Assembly (NCBI RefSeq): GCF_007992835.1 | Contig: NZ_BKBA01000008.1 | Coordinates: 558,001-622,000, forward strand | DNA from: Knoellia locipacati | GTDB lineage: Bacteria > Actinomycetota > Actinomycetes > Actinomycetales > Dermatophilaceae | DNA: 64,000 bases | Direction: 5' to 3' | Shown: in pieces, positions 42,402-52,201 of the stretch | How the letters are laid out: each line of letters begins with the position of its first letter | How positions within the stretch are numbered: the first letter of the stretch is position 1 | Translations under genes and position numbers: made by a program | The notes under the pieces: generated by a model | The model's input: the letters and a program-made list of their open reading frames with translations, nothing else | Told to the model about the DNA's origin: nothing | Databases searched by the model: none

Positions 42402-43840
42402 GAAGCGGTGGGGGAGTCGGGGGAGGACCCGTCGGGCCGGCCCTCACCCGTGTCGCCACCCAGGAGGGCCGACAGCTCGGCGTCGAGGTCGTCGCCAGTC
42501 GCGGCCGAGCGCTGGCGCTCGACGTAGCCCAGCGGGTCGTCGAGGTCGGCAGCGTCGGGCGCCACGTCGGGGTGGGCCCACGCCGCGTCGCGCGCCTCGG
42601 CGCCGCCCGAGGCCTCGAGGGCCGCGAAGAGGTTGGCGGCGTCACGCAGGCGGCGGGGTCGCAGCTCGAGCCCGACGAGGGCGGCGAAGGTCTTCTCGGC
42701 CGGGCCGCCACTCGCGCGGCGTCGCCGGATCGCCTCCCCGAGCGCCTCTGCCTGGGGCAGGTGCGGTGCGACCGCGGCCGCGGCGACGACGTCGACCCAG
42801 CCCTCGATGAGCGCGAGCAGGGTCTCGAGGCGCGAGAGGGCAGCCTTCTGGGAAGCGGACTGCTGCGGCGCGAACAGGCGTCCGGCGAGGGCCTGCTGCA
42901 TGGCCTCGACGTCGGTCGGGTCGATCGAGCGCAACCCCTCCTCGATGGCGTCGGTGTCGATCGTCGTGTCGCGCGCGTAGTCACGGACGGCGCCGAGGAC
43001 CTGCGGGGCGAGCCACGGGACGGAGTGGAAGAGCCGGGTCCGCGCACTCTCTCGCACGGCCAGGTGCAGCCGGGCTTGGGGCTCGTCGATCTCGAGCCCG
43101 GCGGCGAAGGCGCTGATCGCCTGCGGCATGAGGACGACGTCGGGGGCCGGGACGAGCGGCAGCGAGACCTCGCTGCCGGTGAGGACCTCGCCGGCGAGTG
43201 CGCCGACGGCCTGGCCGAGCTGCACGGAGAACATCGAGCCCTGCATGCGGCGGAGCATGGGCGCCATCTGGCCCATCATCGCGGCGGGGTTGGTGCCGGG
43301 CGGGACGAGCCCCTCGGGCAGGCCGCCCTCGCCGAGCTCACCGAGCTGCTTGGTCATCGCGGCGCCCATGGCGTCGCCGACGCCCACGGCGATCGGGTCG
43401 ACGAGGTCGCGCCACACCGGCATCGTGGCCTCGACCCACTCGGCCCGGCTCCAGGCGCGACCGAGGAGCCCGGAGTGGTCGAGGTCGGTCACGGCGTCGA
43501 GCCAGAGGTTGGCGACGTCGACGGCCTCGCGGGCCTCGGACGTCACGGTGGCGGTGACCGACGGGTCGCCCTCGGCGGCGATCGTCTTGCGGGCGATGTC
43601 GGTGGCGACGGTGACGTCCACCGACCCGCTCTCGTCGGCGCCGGCGAACATCGCCTGCACCTGTCCGGCGACCATCTGCAGCATCTGCGGGTCGACGTCG
43701 TCCAGACCCATGGTGCGCATCATCTCGACCATCTGGGGGTCCAGCTCGGCACCGCCGGTGAGGCCGCGCAGCACCTGCTCGAGCTCCGGCGGGAGGCCCG
43801 GCTCCTCGGAGTCGTCGGGACGGTCGTGCGAATCGGTCAC
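42398..43840 (-). CDS. DUF2342 putative zinc-dependent metalloprotease
   Basis: A 480-residue protein of the actinobacterial DUF2342/TIGR03624 family (Rv3195). The diagnostic block is ARLHLAVRESARTRLF, followed by HSVPWLAPQVLGAVRDYAR and the EGWVDVVAAAAV helix. The N-terminal ~120 residues carry repeated DPQM.. methionine-rich motifs, and the end is an acidic tail. Catalytic assignment as a metalloprotease is structural-family inference. GTG 43840 is chosen from the start of similarity (VTDSHDRPDDSEEPGLPPELEQ). Confidence 0.9.
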   Translation of the reverse strand: MTDSHDRPDDSEEPGLPPELEQVLRGLTGGAELDPQMVEMMRTMGLDDVDPQMLQMVAGQVQAMFAGADESGSVDVTVATDIARKTIAAEGDPSVTATVTSEAREAVDVANLWLDAVTDLDHSGLLGRAWSRAEWVEATMPVWRDLVDPIAVGVGDAMGAAMTKQLGELGEGGLPEGLVPPGTNPAAMMGQMAPMLRRMQGSMFSVQLGQAVGALAGEVLTGSEVSLPLVPAPDVVLMPQAISAFAAGLEIDEPQARLHLAVRESARTRLFHSVPWLAPQVLGAVRDYARDTTIDTDAIEEGLRSIDPTDVEAMQQALAGRLFAPQQSASQKAALSRLETLLALIEGWVDVVAAAAVAPHLPQAEALGEAIRRRRASGGPAEKTFAALVGLELRPRRLRDAANLFAALEASGGAEARDAAWAHPDVAPDAADLDDPLGYVERQRSAATGDDLDAELSALLGGDTGEGRPDGSSPDSPTAS

Positions 43841-43928
43841 TGCGGGGCTCCTGGGGCGGCGGTGCGATGATGTGGTCTCATCAGTACCCAACCACGGATG
43901 GCCCGGGGATAGTTCCGAGGAGGAGCGC

Positions 43929-44384
43929 GTGCAGCACGACGTCAGGACCGACTCGGCCCTCTCCGGCACGGTCGTCCTCGCCGAGATCCGGGACGCGGCC
44001 CTGTCCGTCGACGAGGTCGTCGCGAGCGTCCAGGACCCGACCTGTGGCGGCATCACCCTCTTCCTCGGGGTCGTGCGCGACCACGACCGTGGCCAGGAGG
44101 TGTCCTCGCTCGACTACTCGGTGCACCCGACGGCGGCAGCGCGCCTCGTCGAGGTGAGCCACGCCGTCGCTGCCCGGTCGGGTGCGGTCCGTCTCGCCGC
44201 GCTCCACCGCAGTGGTCATCTCGACGTCGGTGACGTCGCCGTGGTCGTGGCCGCCGCGGCCGCGCACCGCGATGCCGCCTTCGCGGCCTGCCGCGACCTC
44301 ATCGACACCCTCAAGGCCGAGGTCCCCATCTGGAAGCACCAGCACCTGGGCGACGGCGGCACGGAGTGGGTCGGCCTTCCGTGA
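43929..44384 (+). CDS. moaE: Molybdopterin synthase catalytic subunit
   Basis: A 151-residue MoaE transferring sulfur from MoaD to precursor Z. Family blocks: GGITLFLGVVRDHDRGQEVSSLDYSVHP, LHRSGHLDVGD and the C-terminal catalytic segment LKAEVPIWKHQ. The usual moaD is not adjacent. GTG 43929 is preceded by GAGGAG at a tight 3-nt spacing, so GTG usage here is less certain. Coupled to ylbL (GTGA overlap), an unusual pairing that has been seen in other actinobacteria. Confidence 0.9.
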   Translation: MQHDVRTDSALSGTVVLAEIRDAALSVDEVVASVQDPTCGGITLFLGVVRDHDRGQEVSSLDYSVHPTAAARLVEVSHAVAARSGAVRLAALHRSGHLDVGDVAVVVAAAAAHRDAAFAACRDLIDTLKAEVPIWKHQHLGDGGTEWVGLP

Positions 44385-45508
44385 GGTTCCGCAACCCCGC
44401 CGCCTCGAGCGGTGACGGCCAGTCCGCGCCCCACGACCTCGGGGCGATGCCCACGACGAACCCGTATGCCGTGAGCCGCCGGAGTGGCGGCCTGCTCTCC
44501 TCGCTGTTCCTCGTCATCGTCATCGCGGCCGGGCTGTCGTTCATCCCGCTGCCCTACGTGATCTTCCAGCCCGGACCCATCACCAACACCCTCGGCGACC
44601 TCGACGGCAAGCCGATCATCCAGGTCAAGGGCGCCACGGCATACCCGGCCAAGGGTGCTCTCGACTTCACGACGGTGCGCGTCAGCGGGGGACCGGGGGT
44701 CCGCGTCAACGTCTTCGAGCTCGCCGAGGCCGCGCTGCGCAAGGACTACGAGATCTACAAGCGCGAGGAGATCTACCCCACCGAGACCACCCGCGAGCAG
44801 GTCCAGCAGGAGAACGCCGCCGAGATGGTCGACTCCCAGGAGGTCGCCGCGGCCATCGCGCTGCGCGAGACCGGCCGGACCGTCCCGGAGCGCGTGGTGG
44901 TCTCCCAGCTCCCCGAGGGCTCACCCGCCAAGGGCGTGCTCGAGCCCGGTGACGAAATCGTCTCCGTGGCCGGCACGGCCACGCCCGACGCCGCCGCCGT
45001 CCAGGCCGCGGTGCGCGCGCAGAAGGCCGGCACGCCCGTGTCGATCGTCGTGCGGCGCAGCGGCAGCGAGAAGACCGTCTCGGTGACGCCGCGCGACGTG
45101 CAGGGCCGGACGGTCATCGGCGTCGCGCTCGGTCGGGACTACGAGCTCCCGGTCGACGTGACCATCACGGCCGGAGGCGTGGGTGGACCGTCGGCCGGCA
45201 CGATGTTCACCCTGGCCGTCTACGACGTGCTCACCCCCGGCGACCTCACCGGCGGCAAGCGCATCGCCGGCACCGGCACGATGGAGCCCGACGAGTCCGT
45301 GGGCCCGATCGGCGGCATCCGCCAGAAGCTGTCCGGCGCGCGCAACGGAGGGGCCGACTACTTCCTCGCGCCCGCCGACAACTGCGACGAGGTCGTCGGA
45401 CACATCCCCGACGGCCTCCAGGTCGTCAAGATCGGCACGTTCGCCGACGCCCTCGGTGCGGTCAAGGCGATCGCCGCCGACGACGTGTCGTCGCTGCCCC
45501 GCTGCTGA
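44381..45508 (+). CDS. YlbL-type Lon/PDZ membrane protease
   Basis: A 375-residue membrane-anchored protease. One transmembrane helix (LLSSLFLVIVIAAGLSFIPL, near residues 38-57) is followed by a PDZ domain (VSQLPEGSPAKGVLEPGDEIVSVAG) and a Lon-type S16 domain with the Ser in GGPSAGTMF and the Lys in GPIGGIRQKLSGARN, the Ser-Lys dyad. Equivalent to Rv3194c. It stands directly before UPF0182, as in mycobacteria, although PPA1309 on the other strand intervenes. Confidence 0.9.
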   Translation: MRFRNPAASSGDGQSAPHDLGAMPTTNPYAVSRRSGGLLSSLFLVIVIAAGLSFIPLPYVIFQPGPITNTLGDLDGKPIIQVKGATAYPAKGALDFTTVRVSGGPGVRVNVFELAEAALRKDYEIYKREEIYPTETTREQVQQENAAEMVDSQEVAAAIALRETGRTVPERVVVSQLPEGSPAKGVLEPGDEIVSVAGTATPDAAAVQAAVRAQKAGTPVSIVVRRSGSEKTVSVTPRDVQGRTVIGVALGRDYELPVDVTITAGGVGGPSAGTMFTLAVYDVLTPGDLTGGKRIAGTGTMEPDESVGPIGGIRQKLSGARNGGADYFLAPADNCDEVVGHIPDGLQVVKIGTFADALGAVKAIAADDVSSLPRC

Positions 45509-45529
45509 GAGCGCCGGCCGGCCACCCGG

Positions 45530-46066
45530 TCAGTCGGTGAAGGTCGACCGCAGCGCGGCGACGAGGCCGGGTGCGATGTCGGCGCCGGTGGCGACCCGGT
45601 CGTCGCTGTCGTGCTCGCGCTGGCGCAGGAGGCAGATGCTGCGGCCGTCCCGCGTCACGGCCGCGAGGAGCCGGACGTCGCGGCGGTCGGGGTGCTCGGC
45701 GAGGGCGGCGACGGCCGCCTCCCGGTCGCGGGGCAGGTCGCGCTCGGCCTCCGGCGGGACGACGAGACGCTCGACGACGATGGCGCAGCCGAGCACGGTG
45801 TCGGGCCAGGCGATCTGGCCGAGGAGCGACTCGATCGACTCGTTGTCGGGCAGGTCCTCCTGCTCGATGGCGGTGAGCGCGCCGTCGACCTGGTCCGAGA
45901 CCGTGAGCCCTGCGGCCAGCTGCGGCTCCCGGCTGACGAGGTCGGCCGTGGACACGAGCGCGAACAGTCGCGGCGGCTGGTCCCATCCCGCCGACGCGAC
46001 GTGGCGTTCGGTGTCGAGGGCTGCGAGGGAGAGGGGTTCGGTCACGGGCTGCGAGGCGGAGGTCAC
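45530..46066 (-). CDS. PPA1309-family protein
   Basis: A 178-residue soluble protein of the actinobacterial PPA1309 family: LSLAALDTERHVASAGWDQPPRLFALV, VERLVVPPEAERDLP and the end VRLLAAVTRDGRSICLLR. Function unknown. GTG 46066 is the first start beyond the overlapping region. It is convergent with ylbL and divergent from UPF0182 (92 bp apart). Confidence 0.88.
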   Translation of the reverse strand: MTSASQPVTEPLSLAALDTERHVASAGWDQPPRLFALVSTADLVSREPQLAAGLTVSDQVDGALTAIEQEDLPDNESIESLLGQIAWPDTVLGCAIVVERLVVPPEAERDLPRDREAAVAALAEHPDRRDVRLLAAVTRDGRSICLLRQREHDSDDRVATGADIAPGLVAALRSTFTD

Positions 46067-46158
46067 GGGGCCATCCTCGCGCACACATGTCGGGAAGATA
46101 GGTTGACCCTTCAGCCCGGGTCCTCCCGGGGAGTTCACGGACCTGGAGTGAGCGAACA

Positions 46159-49100
46159 GTGAGCCGGCCAGAGTGGTTCGACGGTATCGACCCCGACGAC
46201 GCAGACAAGCAGTCCGGGGGGTCCGGTCCGCGTGACCCGGGCGGGCCCGCGCGCGGCTCCGGACCGGGGGGCGGAGCGGGTTCGGGTGGTCGCATCCGAC
46301 GGCCCGGCCGTCCCGGTGGCGCGGGGGTGCCCCCCAAGAGGGGACCCCTCGGCACCACCCTCGCCATCCTCGCCGGGGTCGCGATCCTCGCGCTCATGGC
46401 GGCCGGCGTCCTCACCGACGTCTGGTGGTACGACTCGGTCGGTTTCCGCGACGTCTTCCTCACCCAGCTCGGCACCCGGGTGCTGCTCTTCGTCGCCGCC
46501 TTCGTCATCACCGCGGGAGCGGTCGCGGCGAGCCTCGTGGTCGCCTACCGCGCCCGTCCGCGGCGCATCCTGCCCTCGCCGTCGGCGCAGGTGCTCGACC
46601 AGTACCGCCAGGTCCTCGACCCGCTGCGGCGGCTCGCGACGATCGTCGTGCCGTCGGTGCTGGGACTCCTCGCCGGTGCTGCCGCGATGGGTGCCTGGCG
46701 CACGTTCCTGTTGTGGCGCAACGCCGTTCCCTTCGGGACCAAGGACCCCCAGTTCGGCCTCGACGTGGGCTTCTTCGTCTTCACGCTCCCGTGGCTGCGC
46801 TTCCTCGTCAGCTTCTTCACGGTCGTCCTGCTGCTCGCCCTGCTCGCCGCGGCGTTCACCCACTACGTCTACGGCGGCCTCCAGCTGCCGGGCCGCGGTG
46901 AGACCACACGTGCAGCCTTCATCCAGGTCGCGACCCTGGCCTCGCTGCTCGCCCTGGTGCGTGCGGCCGCCTACTGGCTCGACCGCTACAGCCTCACGAC
47001 GAGCGAGTCCAAGCTCATCACCGGCATCACCTACACCGACGCCAACGCGGTGCTGCCGATCAAGGCGATCCTCGCGGTGGCGACGGTGATGTGCGCCGGG
47101 TTCTTCATCGCCTCGATCTGGACGCGCAGCTGGCGTCTGCCGCTCATCGGCGTCGGGCTGCTCACGGTGCTCGCGGTCGTCGCCGGCGGCCTCTACCCGG
47201 CTGCGGTCCAGTCGCTCAAGGTCCGCCCGTCCGAGAAGTCGCTCGAGGCCCAGTACATCCAGCGCAACATCGACGCGACGCGTGCCGCCTTCGGCATCGA
47301 CGGCATCAAGAAGACGCCGTACTCCGCGACGACCGACGCCGAGCCGGGCCAGCTGCGCGAGGACGCCGAGACCATCCCGGGCATCCGCCTCGTGGACCCC
47401 AACGTCGTGTCGCCGACCTTCCGCCAGTTCGAGGGTCTGCGCCAGTACTACGCCTTCCCCGACATCCTCGACGTCGACCGCTACGCCATCGACGGCAAGA
47501 AGAGCGACTCCGTCGTCGCCGTGCGCGAGCTCAACCTCAGCGGTGTCCCCGAGAACCAGCGCAACTGGCTCAACGACCACACCGTCTACACCCACGGCTT
47601 CGGCTTCATCGGCGCCTACGGCAACAAGCGCACCACTGAGGGCGACCCGCAGTTCTTCTCGAGCGGGTTCTCCACCAAGGGCCCGATGGGCGTCGACTAC
47701 GAGCCGCGCATCTACTTCGGCGAGGAGTCACCGCAGTACTCCATCGTCGGCGCCCCCGAGGGGGCCAAGCCGCGCGAGTTCGACTTCCCCGACGACCAGG
47801 GCGAGGGCGGCCAGGCCAACAACACCTACGAGGGCAGTGGCGGCGTCGCCATCGGCTCCTTCGGCCGCAAGCTCGCGTATGCCGTGAAGTACCGCGAGCC
47901 GAAGTTCCTCCTCTCGGACGCGGTCAACAGCGACTCGCGCCTGCTCGACCACCGCCTTCCCCGCGAGCGCGTCGAGCGGGTCGCCCCGTGGCTCACGGTC
48001 GACGGCAACGCCTACCCCGCCGTCGTCGACGGCCGGGTCAAGTGGATCGTCGACGCCTACACGACGACGGCCCGCTACCCCAACAGCCGCCTCACCGACC
48101 TCGCCGAGGCGACCTCCGACTCGGTGAGCGAGCGCTCGAGCGTCGTCGTCGCCGGCGCCGGGCGGGTCAACTACATCCGCAACTCGGTCAAGGCCACCGT
48201 CGACGCCTACGACGGCCAGGTCAAGCTCTACGGCTGGGACACCAAGGACCCCATCCTCAAGGCGTGGAGCAAGGCCTTCCCCGGAGCGGTCTCGCCGATG
48301 TCCGAGATGTCGGCACAGCTCATGAGCCACGTCCGCTACCCGCAGGACCTCTTCAAGGTCCAGCGCCAGCTGCTCTCGAGCTACCACGTCACCGACGCCA
48401 ACTCGTTCTACGGCGGTGGCGACTTCTGGCGGGTGCCCAAGGACCCGACGCACGCGACCCAGGACCAGCCGGTCTACTACCAGTCGCTCGCGATGCCGGA
48501 CCAGACCACGCCGGCCTTCTCGCTGACCACGACGTTCATCCCGTCGGGCTCGGGCCGAGAGATCCTGCGTGGGTTCCTCGCCGTCGACTCCGACGCGGGT
48601 GGCACGGCCGGCAAGCAGGCGGACACCTACGGCAAGATGCGGCTGCTCGAGCTGCCACGCAACTCGGCGGTCGACGGGCCCGGCCAGGTGCAGAACCAGA
48701 TCGAGGTGAGCACGGCTCGCTCGCAGAGCCCGAGCGAGCCGCTCAACCTCAGCCAGTTCATCGCGCAGAACCGTCAGTCGGGCAAGCAGCTGACCTACGG
48801 CAACCTGCTCACGCTCCCCGTGGGTGAGGGCCTGCTCTACGTCCAGCCAATGTACGTCCAGGCCTCCCGCGAGGGCGGCTCGTTCCCGCAGAACAAGGCG
48901 ACGGTCGCCGTGTTCGGCAAGCGGATCGCCTGGGGCGAGACGCTCGACCAGGCGCTCGACGGCCTGTTCGGTGGCAACTCCGGCGCGAGTGCCGGCGACA
49001 GCGGCACCGACTCGGGTGGCACGCCGGCCCCGGGTGGTCAGACGCCACCCGACCAGACGCCGACCGCCCAGCTGGCCGAGGTCATCAAGGACATCGAGGC

Positions 49101-49287
49101 GGCCAACGCGGCCGGTCAGGCGGCACTCAAGAAGGGTGACTTCGCGGCATACGGCGTGGCGCAGAAGGACCTCCAGGACGCGATCGCGCGTGCGGCGGCA
49201 CTCAGCCCGCAGCTCGCGACCCCCGCTCCCGGTGCGTCGGCCAGCCCGTCGGCCACCCCGTCGCCGAGCCCCTCGGCGTCGCCCTGA
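46159..49287 (+). CDS. UPF0182 family membrane protein
   Basis: A 1042-residue integral membrane protein. About seven transmembrane helices occupy residues ~70-350, then a ~600-residue external domain begins near VQSLKVRPSEKSLEAQYIQRNIDATR, the family signature, followed by a Gly/Thr/Pro-rich and Ala/Ser/Pro tail. Equivalent to Rv3193c. Function unknown; the large extracellular part is conserved in actinobacteria and cyanobacteria. GTG 46159 is taken as start (MSRPEWFDGIDPDD). Confidence 0.93.
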   Translation: MSRPEWFDGIDPDDADKQSGGSGPRDPGGPARGSGPGGGAGSGGRIRRPGRPGGAGVPPKRGPLGTTLAILAGVAILALMAAGVLTDVWWYDSVGFRDVFLTQLGTRVLLFVAAFVITAGAVAASLVVAYRARPRRILPSPSAQVLDQYRQVLDPLRRLATIVVPSVLGLLAGAAAMGAWRTFLLWRNAVPFGTKDPQFGLDVGFFVFTLPWLRFLVSFFTVVLLLALLAAAFTHYVYGGLQLPGRGETTRAAFIQVATLASLLALVRAAAYWLDRYSLTTSESKLITGITYTDANAVLPIKAILAVATVMCAGFFIASIWTRSWRLPLIGVGLLTVLAVVAGGLYPAAVQSLKVRPSEKSLEAQYIQRNIDATRAAFGIDGIKKTPYSATTDAEPGQLREDAETIPGIRLVDPNVVSPTFRQFEGLRQYYAFPDILDVDRYAIDGKKSDSVVAVRELNLSGVPENQRNWLNDHTVYTHGFGFIGAYGNKRTTEGDPQFFSSGFSTKGPMGVDYEPRIYFGEESPQYSIVGAPEGAKPREFDFPDDQGEGGQANNTYEGSGGVAIGSFGRKLAYAVKYREPKFLLSDAVNSDSRLLDHRLPRERVERVAPWLTVDGNAYPAVVDGRVKWIVDAYTTTARYPNSRLTDLAEATSDSVSERSSVVVAGAGRVNYIRNSVKATVDAYDGQVKLYGWDTKDPILKAWSKAFPGAVSPMSEMSAQLMSHVRYPQDLFKVQRQLLSSYHVTDANSFYGGGDFWRVPKDPTHATQDQPVYYQSLAMPDQTTPAFSLTTTFIPSGSGREILRGFLAVDSDAGGTAGKQADTYGKMRLLELPRNSAVDGPGQVQNQIEVSTARSQSPSEPLNLSQFIAQNRQSGKQLTYGNLLTLPVGEGLLYVQPMYVQASREGGSFPQNKATVAVFGKRIAWGETLDQALDGLFGGNSGASAGDSGTDSGGTPAPGGQTPPDQTPTAQLAEVIKDIEAANAAGQAALKKGDFAAYGVAQKDLQDAIARAAALSPQLATPAPGASASPSATPSPSPSASP

Positions 49288-49326
49288 CCCGACCGGTCGA
49301 ACCCTGCGTCACGAGGGCCGCCGCGC

Positions 49327-50382
49327 TCACCACTGGTGGGCGCGGCGGTTCTCCATTGCGAGGAGAGCGATGGCGACGACCGCTCCGATGACCGTCTCGA
49401 CGCCCCGGTCGAGGACGAGGTCCGGCGCCGACTGCGAGGCCCCGAGCTGACCCATGAGCAGCGCCATCGGGGTGATGAACAGCAGGGCCAGCCCGTAGTT
49501 GCGACCGACGAGGAGCTCGGTGACGATCTGGAGCGCGACGACGACGAGCACGAGCGGCACCGGGTCGAGCCCGAGCAGGAGCAGCGGGATGCTCGTGAGG
49601 AGCCCGAGGATCGTGCCGGCGATGCGGTGACCGGCGCGCAGCGCTTGGTGGGCCCGGCCACGCACGCTCAGGGGTGCTGCCGCCGCAACCATCGCCCACC
49701 AGGAGTGGCCGAGACCGGCGCTCGTGGCGACGGCTCCCGCGACACCCACCGCGACCATGTAGCGCAGGGGGTCCGGGCTCCACGGTGAGACCAGGGCGGC
49801 GTGGGGCTGGCGCGCGATGCGGGCCACGACGGCCCCGACGTTCCCCACGACGAGCGCGAAGGCGGCGCTCGCCGCACTCACGGCCAGGGCCACGGGGACG
49901 TCGGACCAGGACGCGTGCGTCGCGGCCACGGTCCCGAACGCGAAGATCAGGAACAGTGGGCCCGGCGGGTGCCAGTCGAGCACCGTGGACACCATCGACC
50001 CGGCCCCGGCCACGGCGACGGCCACCAGGACGCGCGTCCACGGCCCGGCACCCGAGGCCGAGACCGCCGCGCCCAGGACGACGCACGTCACCAGCGCCAC
50101 GCCGGCGCTCGCCTGCATGACGGCGCGGGGGACGTGGACCCGGTTGCGGCCGTACAACGAGGTGAAGGCGCCGAACGCGGCATACACCGCCCACGGCGTC
50201 CGGTCGAGTGCGATCACGGTGAGCAGGGGGACCGCGACGCTGAGACCAGCTCGGATTGCGACCCGGTGCGAGCCGGCCGGGACGGGGTTGAGACGCACGA
50301 GGTCCCGGACCCCGAAGTCGAGGGTGGGCGGTCGCGACGTCGGGGAGGTCGCCCTCCTGTCACCGGTCCACATGCGAGCCAT
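49327..50382 (-). CDS. FUSC/aromatic acid exporter-like membrane protein
   Basis: A 351-residue membrane protein with two six-helix repeats: VAIRAGLSVAVPLLTVIALD ... WAVYAAFGAFTSLYGRN and, in the second half, YMVAVGVAGAVATSAGLGHSWWAMVAAAAPLS ... GHRIAGTILGLL. This duplicated motif with an Arg-Gly turn is the FUSC/YccS exporter plan. Substrate unknown. ATG 50382 and ATG 50373 (GACGAT 7 nt upstream) are both possible. Confidence 0.85.
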   Translation of the reverse strand: MARMWTGDRRATSPTSRPPTLDFGVRDLVRLNPVPAGSHRVAIRAGLSVAVPLLTVIALDRTPWAVYAAFGAFTSLYGRNRVHVPRAVMQASAGVALVTCVVLGAAVSASGAGPWTRVLVAVAVAGAGSMVSTVLDWHPPGPLFLIFAFGTVAATHASWSDVPVALAVSAASAAFALVVGNVGAVVARIARQPHAALVSPWSPDPLRYMVAVGVAGAVATSAGLGHSWWAMVAAAAPLSVRGRAHQALRAGHRIAGTILGLLTSIPLLLLGLDPVPLVLVVVALQIVTELLVGRNYGLALLFITPMALLMGQLGASQSAPDLVLDRGVETVIGAVVAIALLAMENRRAHQW

Positions 50383-50481
50383 CGTCCCACTGCCGCAGCG
50401 CAGCCCGGCCCGCAGCGGGGGAGTCCCCGGTTCCCCAGCGCGGCCCCCGGCACCATGTCGTCCCCACGTACCGACCCTGAT

Positions 50482-50510
50482 TTGGTCCTGCCGCCGGCGT
50501 CCCGTAACCT
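50482..50510 (+). promoter_or_regulatory. tRNA promoter, TTGGTC-17-TAACCT
   Basis: A good -35/-10 pair with a 17-bp spacer, 36 bp upstream of the mature tRNA. Confidence 0.65.
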
Positions 50511-50545
50511 AGTGATCACCGAGCGACCGCAAGGTCCTCACTCAT

Positions 50546-50622
50546 CGCGGGGTGGAGCAGCTCGGTAGCTCGCCGGGCTCATAACCCGGAGGTCGCAGGT
50601 TCAAATCCTGCCCCCGCTACCA
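50546..50622 (+). tRNA. initiator tRNA-fMet (CAT)
   Basis: A 77-nt tRNA with encoded CCA. The anticodon CAT is at 50580-50582. The anticodon stem has three consecutive G-C pairs and the acceptor begins with an unpaired C1 opposite U72; both are initiator features. All four stems pair. Confidence 0.97.
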
Positions 50623-50628
50623 ACCGAC

Positions 50629-50659
50629 AACGGCGGGTCGTCACAGACGGCCCGCCGTT
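50629..50659 (+). terminator. terminator after tRNA-fMet
   Basis: AACGGCGGG and CCCGCCGTT pair around 13 nt, followed by CGTCGTTTT. Confidence 0.65.
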
Positions 50660-50712
50660 CGTCGTTTTCCGGCAGGGTGGAGGTCATCCGGCCAGTTTCG
50701 AGGAGGCACAGC

Positions 50713-52122
50713 ATGACCGCGCACCGCGTCGTCGTCATCGGTTCGGGCTTCGGAGGGCTCTTCGGCACGCAGGCACTGCGTCGCCGCAAGGACGTCGAGG
50801 TCACCCTCATCGCCAAGACGACCCACCACCTGTTCCAGCCCCTGCTCTACCAGGTGGCGACCGGCATCCTGTCCGAGGGCGGCATCTCGCCGAGCACCCG
50901 CGAGATCCTCGCCGGCCAGAAGAACGCCCGCGTCATCCTCGGCACCGTGGTCGACATCGACCTCGAGGCCAAGACCGTGCGCAGCGAGGTCCTGGGCCGC
51001 GAGACCGTCACGCCGTTCGACACCCTGCTCGTCGCCGCCGGCGCCGGCCAGTCCTACTTCGGCAACGACCACTTCGCCGAGTACGCCCCGGGCATGAAGA
51101 GCATCGACGACGCGCTCGAGCTGCGCGGCCGCATCTTCGGCTCCTTCGAGTGGGCCGAGCTCGCGACCGCTCCCGCCGAGCGCGACCGCTACCTCACCTT
51201 CGTCGTCGTCGGCGCCGGGCCCACCGGTGTCGAGATGGCCGGCCAGATCGCCGAGCTGGCGCACCGCACCCTCAAGCGTGACTTCCGGGCGATCGACACC
51301 CGCGAGGCCCGCATCGTGCTGCTCGACGCCGCGCCCAAGGTGCTGCCCTCGTTCGGTGACCGCCTCGGCGGCGCCGCGAAGGACCGGCTCACCAAGATGG
51401 GCGTCGAGGTCGAGCTGGGCACCAAGGTCGTCGGCGTCGACTCCACGGGCATCGACATCGAGAAGGCCGACGGCACCCGCGACCGGATCGAGGCCGCCAC
51501 CAAGGTGTGGGCCGCCGGTGTCCAGGGCTCCGAGCTCGGCGCCATGCTCGCCGCGCAGTCCGACGCCGAGCTCGACCGCGCCGGCCGCGTCAAGGTCAAC
51601 CCCGACCTCACGCTGCCCGGCCGCCCCGACGTCTACGTCGTCGGCGACATGGCCGCCCTCGACAATCTCCCCGGCGTCGCGCAGGTCGCGATCCAGGGCG
51701 CCCGCTACGCCGCGAAGCACCTCAAGGCGCGCCTCGACGGCAAGCCCGCCCCCGAGAAGTTCTCGTACTTCGACAAGGGCTCGATGGCGACCATCTCGCG
51801 GTTCAGCGCGGTGGCGAGCGTCGGCAAGCTGCGGTTCTCCGGCTTCCTCGCGTGGGTGCTGTGGCTCGCGATCCACATCGTCTACCTCATCGGGTTCAAG
51901 CAGCGGATCACCACGCTCCTGCACTGGATGGTGAGCTTCATCGGGCGTGGGCGCTCCGAGCGCACCGTGACGGCCCAGCAGATCCTCGCGCGCAACATCA
52001 TCCGCAACATCCCGCCCGAGGACCTGCCCAAGCTCCCCGTCGTCGAGTCCGACCACGTCCCCACCCCGGCGTCGTCGGCGTCGGCCAGCACGACCGCGGC
52101 CGAGGCCGAGCACGCGAGCTGA
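50713..52122 (+). CDS. ndh: Type II NADH dehydrogenase
   Basis: A 469-residue single-subunit NADH:quinone oxidoreductase, feeding electrons from NADH to menaquinone without proton pumping. FAD motif VVVIGSGFGGLFG, NADH motif VVVGAGPTGVEMAGQ and the second FAD motif VYVVGDMAALD are present, with a C-terminal amphipathic/hydrophobic anchor (FLAWVLWLAIHIVYLIGFKQR). ATG 50713 has GGAGG 6 nt upstream. The monocistronic gene follows the tRNA terminator. Confidence 0.94.
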   Translation: MTAHRVVVIGSGFGGLFGTQALRRRKDVEVTLIAKTTHHLFQPLLYQVATGILSEGGISPSTREILAGQKNARVILGTVVDIDLEAKTVRSEVLGRETVTPFDTLLVAAGAGQSYFGNDHFAEYAPGMKSIDDALELRGRIFGSFEWAELATAPAERDRYLTFVVVGAGPTGVEMAGQIAELAHRTLKRDFRAIDTREARIVLLDAAPKVLPSFGDRLGGAAKDRLTKMGVEVELGTKVVGVDSTGIDIEKADGTRDRIEAATKVWAAGVQGSELGAMLAAQSDAELDRAGRVKVNPDLTLPGRPDVYVVGDMAALDNLPGVAQVAIQGARYAAKHLKARLDGKPAPEKFSYFDKGSMATISRFSAVASVGKLRFSGFLAWVLWLAIHIVYLIGFKQRITTLLHWMVSFIGRGRSERTVTAQQILARNIIRNIPPEDLPKLPVVESDHVPTPASSASASTTAAEAEHAS

Positions 52123-52189
52123 GCCCACGGCATACACCGGGGGTCGTCGACGACCCGCGAAGCCGCGGGGCGGGCACACCCTCGGCACG

Positions 52190-52195
52190 TAGGGT
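52190..52195 (+). promoter_or_regulatory. -10 hexamer TAGGGT, leaderless
   Basis: TAGGGT stands 6 nt before ATG 52202. Confidence 0.55.
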
Positions 52196-52201
52196 GGCGG
52201 C